From NCBI GenBank assembly GCA_021613375.1, contig CM038706.1:23001366-23065365 (forward strand): 64,000 nucleotides of DNA, given 5' to 3'. The DNA comes from Megaleporinus macrocephalus (lineage: Eukaryota; Chordata; Actinopteri; Characiformes; Anostomidae). This document shows positions 61,001 through 64,000 of this stretch, one piece after another; within the stretch, counting starts at the first letter, position 1, and each line of letters begins with the position of its first letter. The notes under the pieces are model-generated. The model saw only the letters and a program-made list of their open reading frames with translations, was not told the origin of the DNA and ran no database searches. Made by a program: the position numbers and the translations under genes.

Positions 61001-62588
61001 AAAGTGTTACTGTTCTTACTGAAATGGCCAAATCTAGGTGGAGCGATATATATAAATATTTCTAACATAAAGATGATTCATACACCATACATTGTTTGAG
61101 TTTTAGTTACTGAGCAGTGAGCATGTTGTGAAGTTCATCAACAGTACTCACAAATACAGGCCATTCTAACACTTCTAAATGAGCATCGCTAGTGTCTTCC
61201 AAGAGACTGTACAGCTCACAAAGCTTCATAACAGTGAGCTGTGCTTTAAATTTGTTGATCACGTTTGCGATGGAATTTGCAGATCTCCACTTTACTCTCC
61301 GCAGTTTCAGCAGGCCACACAAACACGTCCTACAAGTTTAAAAACACATGGTTTTACATGAGTACTAAGTGGGAGCTGATTGTCTCACTTACAAATAAGA
61401 ATTTATTTTTTTGCCCATGTCGACGATTTGGTTCCATCATCTATACATCTATAAGGAACCAAATTGCTTATACTAAACAAAACTAACTTCACCACCAGAG
61501 GTGGGTATAAACTAGTTATGTTTACCCAAGTATATGTACTTAGGGAAAGTATTGATGTATTTGTAATACTTCTATTATGTTGGTGAGTAAAGGAATCTAC
61601 TTTCTACATTTGTGCAATTCAAATGTAAAACATACTCTTTTTTGTGTTTGTTTGTTGTTAATCTGACAGGTCACATCTCTGATTTTGAAGCTTTAGCATT
61701 TTGATTTAGATCAAAATAATTAAAAAATAGAAAAATAGATTCATACAAACTTCAGTTTCTCTGGTGAAAGATGCTAAATAGTTTCACTGCAGTTTTACAT
61801 GTTACTCAGTACTTAAGTAGTTTTTGTAACCTGATATTTTTCAGCTCAGCATTAAAATCTGGTGGATTAACGTTCACAAGATTTAGATGTATGTCCAGTC
61901 TATTGTAGAATTTTATACAGCCAGCAGTGCTGAATAATGAAGCTTACTGTTACATCAGTTTGTTGCTGTAGATCTTATTTAACAGAATACAGTTCCCTTT
62001 TTTCTAAATCCCAATTACATAACAGATTTACATTTATAACATTACTACCCTGTTAACACGCCACTACTGCCACTGCTGGCAATAAAATCTTGTTAAAGTA
62101 CTTTAAAGTTTAAAACATTTTTACTTTCCCCTATAACATTTGTAAACATTGTCCATGTCAGCAAACTGTTCTGTCACTGAAATGACAATGTGTCCCAGAG
62201 GAATCTGACAACTTCAAGTCCTCTGTGTGCAGTTGTGCAGGAGTCTCCCCGTAAAGGATTGCGTTGGTCAGTGATCAGCCTGAATGGGATATCGTATAAG
62301 GATGCTGGAGAGTACCGCTGCAGGGCTCAGAACATGGCCGGCACGTCGGAGGCTATCGTCAGTCTGAATGTGGTTGGAGTCATCAATGGAAATTCCGTTT
62401 CCAAAAAAACAGCTGCGCCGAAATCTCCTTTTAAGCTGCCCCCCTCTGAGAGAAAGCCCAGCCAACGACTCAAAATCACCCCCAGCCTATTCCCTAAAAA
62501 CATCACCAGAGACCTGCTGTCCCCTCCTAAAAGGATCCTGACCACCCCTAAAGCCAGCAGGGACAAGATGAAGAGAGACAGGACTTGA
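55299..62588 (+). CDS. lrit3: LRIT3-like LRR and Ig protein, short form without TM
   Basis: LRIT3 organises the photoreceptor to ON-bipolar cell synapse in vertebrate retina. Four exons: 55299-55423, 55834-56288, 59175-59480 and 62233-62588, phase-compatible, 413 aa. Residues 1-20 are a signal peptide (MHTFLCVYLILGLAFAVHA). A cysteine-rich LRR N-cap (CPSLCTC) follows, then about five leucine-rich repeats to about residue 175, an LRR C-cap starting NPWLCDC (199-204), and one C2-type Ig domain with Cys272 and Cys325 (LLRCDA, EYRCRA). The match to human LRIT3 (VTYNS, LHELRLDGN, DNPW, GSNVLLRCDA) is clear from memory. Human LRIT3 continues with a serine/threonine-rich stalk, a fibronectin III domain and a transmembrane segment; here a basic Lys/Pro/Ser-rich tail ends at KRDRT with a stop. 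A 60-bp candidate cassette exon lies at 59561-59620. Paralogue a or b is not decided. Confidence 0.88.
57971..58045. repeat. (AT)n microsatellite in LRIT3-like intron 2
   Basis: A perfect AT dinucleotide run of about 74 bp, followed by smaller AT patches to about 58080. Confidence 0.97.
58290..58760. repeat. LINE 3'-region fragment in LRIT3-like intron 2
   Basis: The phrases GTGCAGTGAGTGCAATAATA, GAGTTCAGCAGGGTCACAGC and CTCAGGGAAGAAGCTGT match the 3' region of a widespread fish LINE, from memory. No reverse transcriptase frame remains. Confidence 0.55.
59561..59620 (+). other. Candidate 60-bp in-frame cassette exon of LRIT3-like gene
   Basis: A polypyrimidine tract and acceptor (TTTTTATTTTCAG) precede, and a donor GTGAGTAGC follows, exactly 60 bp. 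It joins exon 3 and exon 4 in the same phase and is open, adding 20 residues (containing CCRQVESLENEKLPRKLPS) inside the Ig domain between its two disulphide cysteines. Exon 3 to exon 4 direct splicing gives the sequence closest to human LRIT3, so skipping is probably the main form. Confidence 0.4.
60364..60780. mobile_element. Palindromic transposon, copy E in LRIT3-like intron 3
   Basis: It starts ATCAGCCATAACATTAAACA, then shows TAGTTCTACACTTGCAGACT, CTCAGCACTGCAGTGACACT and GTGGATCAGACACAGCAGTA, matching the left arm and centre of the family at 31274-31686. The right arm is missing. Confidence 0.8.
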
Positions 62589-62718
62589 AGCTTGCCTTAA
62601 AGCTGATTATCCAAACCACACAGGCCAAGCAGTTCACATCCAGTACGAATCAAATGCAACACAGCCAAACCACGCTTCACCTTAAAAGTCATCTGACGCA
62701 TGTGATTGTCGTTCTCAA

Positions 62719-62724
62719 AATAAA
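62719..62724 (+). terminator. LRIT3-like polyadenylation signal
   Basis: AATAAA 131 bp after the stop codon at 62586-62588. Its closeness supports this being a genuine terminal exon. Confidence 0.6.
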
Positions 62725-64000
62725 TCCCCGTTAAAGACAGCAATGTGTTTCTGAACACGGTGTATTTGAGGTTTCATTTCATTTGCATGTAGACTGTTGA
62801 CCTCTAGAGGGCGTCTTTGAACCATAGCCAGATTGTAGGATGAAATGACAAGAATTACTGCATTGATTCTGGTTGAATGATAGAAAACATTTTAATGAGC
62901 ATATAGAAAAATACAAAATGATTTCTTCCCAAGTAAACACACTAAATATACAGAGTTTCTACCACTGATTATAGCTTCTGTTTGAAAAATAGGCTACTGT
63001 GTTTGCAGAACTGACATACGGACAATTTAAAAAACATTACAGAACAAGTTAATTTCTTTATAAGCAAGTACAGTGTGAACCAAATTATACAGTATCTGGA
63101 TGGCTTCATTTTAAACATAGGCTGTGTTATGTGTTAAATGCTTAAATGCACAGGTATTGCCGACCTCTGCTCTCTCTCTCTCTCACTCTCTCTCTCTCTC
63201 TCTCTCTCTCCCTCTCCCTCTCCCTCCATCCTCTAATTATCAGTCTCTAAACATGAGAGTCTTACAACTACAACAGTTACAAGCTCGACTACTGCACTGA
63301 GATAATTATGCTATACAGAGAACTAATGAGTGACTCAGTCAGTTTATGAGCGCTCAGAGTCCACAGTTCTCTCTTTTGGCCCGTCAGTCTTTTTGTGCTG
63401 TCGTATCTTAGAGAGTAAAGGTGAGATGATATGGCATTTGTGAGCTTTAAATCTGTTCTCCACATCTGCAACCTGCTATAAAGATCCATGGATTGATTTC
63501 TGCGTGTGGTTATGGAAAACTTTGTGTGATGCGCTTTTTCATTTACAAGCTGCAATATAAAACATGAAAGATCGAGATTTGCTTGCTGCTCACATGTGTG
63601 TGCTGCGCCTGGAGTCAGTTCACATGGCCAAAATGTGCTGTTTTCAGAGGCGTACAGTGTTTTTTAACCCGTTAAGGTTATCAGGTTTCTCAGGGGAGGA
63701 AGAGCCCATGTTTTAAACTGTAAAAGAGTAAAGACAGTACAGACAGCATGTCTGTTCGATCGCATAAGCTAAAACACTGCATTGGTTTAATTCAGGGATT
63801 AATCTGAAGTGTGGTGGAGAAAGTAGAGGTTATGTGTGCTATAGTAAAAAAAAAACAACAAGTTACACGCCATCTGCAACAAATGAGTCATTTTCTGTTC
63901 AGAATTATTTAATTTAATGTGGTGGAATATTGCATGCTATTTGGAGGATTCTGCATTTTTCCTGCTGATGTATAAATTGTTGTGATGGGTGAAAAGAACT
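62725..64000. other. Intergenic to window end, no supported gene
   Basis: No exon with a recognisable product. I looked for fibronectin III or transmembrane coding sequence that could extend the LRIT3-like gene and saw none. A (CT)n tract lies at 63167-63228. Confidence 0.45.
63167..63228. repeat. (CT)n microsatellite
   Basis: About 60 bp of CT repeat, ending in CCCTCT units. Confidence 0.95.

Noticed and set aside
55299..62588. LRIT1 or LRIT2 identity
   Set aside because: The LRR and Ig wording (VTYNS-like, LHELRLDGN, GSNVLLRCDA) and exon plan fit LRIT3 best; synteny with other human 4q genes agrees.
63289..63555. 88-codon minus-strand frame as the 3' end of a neighbouring gene
   Set aside because: No recognisable family and no acceptor that would define a terminal exon; left unannotated.

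Overview
This 64 kb window is vertebrate nuclear DNA, almost certainly from a ray-finned fish. Genes are spread over kilobases with many short exons, GT-AG introns, AT-rich spacers, microsatellites and many degraded DNA transposons. The palindromic repeat families (for example 31274-31686 and 41911-42482) and the Tc1-like remnants look to me like those of characins and catfishes (otophysan teleosts). That placement is inference from memory, not a search.

Five protein-coding genes can be assembled exon by exon. In order: eif4e (minus, 12637-15481, 7 coding exons, 216 aa); fam241a (plus, 16062-21797, 2 coding exons, 135 aa); a fish class-I/adh8-type zinc alcohol dehydrogenase (plus, 34655-39350, 9 exons, 377 aa); metap1 (minus, 41574-53276, 11 exons, 386 aa); and an LRIT3-like leucine-rich-repeat/Ig gene (plus, 55299-62588, 4 exons plus one possible cassette exon, 413 aa). 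For each, summed exon lengths and splice phases give one open reading frame of the length expected for the family, except that the LRIT3-like product ends early, before the fibronectin and membrane segments. Orthologues of all five lie on human 4q23-q25, so this is a conserved but locally rearranged synteny block.

Layout: 1-12.6 kb is gene-poor and holds a 39-bp minisatellite (3.87-4.86 kb), Tc1-like remnants and a recent 496-bp tandem duplication (10.68-11.67 kb). At 15.5-16.1 kb a compact CpG-rich head-to-head promoter with a consensus CRE separates eif4e from fam241a. At 22-34.6 kb lies a repeat-rich spacer with nested transposons and a few unassigned exon-like islands. The ADH gene has a TATA box and converges on metap1, whose long introns hold several palindromic elements. 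The metap1 and LRIT3-like genes are divergent; two tandem TAATCC (CRX/OTX-type) sites lie just upstream of the LRIT3-like start.

The genes are not a functional pathway; they are independent housekeeping genes (cap-dependent translation initiation, N-terminal methionine removal), a small membrane protein gene, a metabolic enzyme and a photoreceptor-synapse-type adhesion protein. No tRNA, rRNA, CRISPR array or prokaryote-type system was seen.
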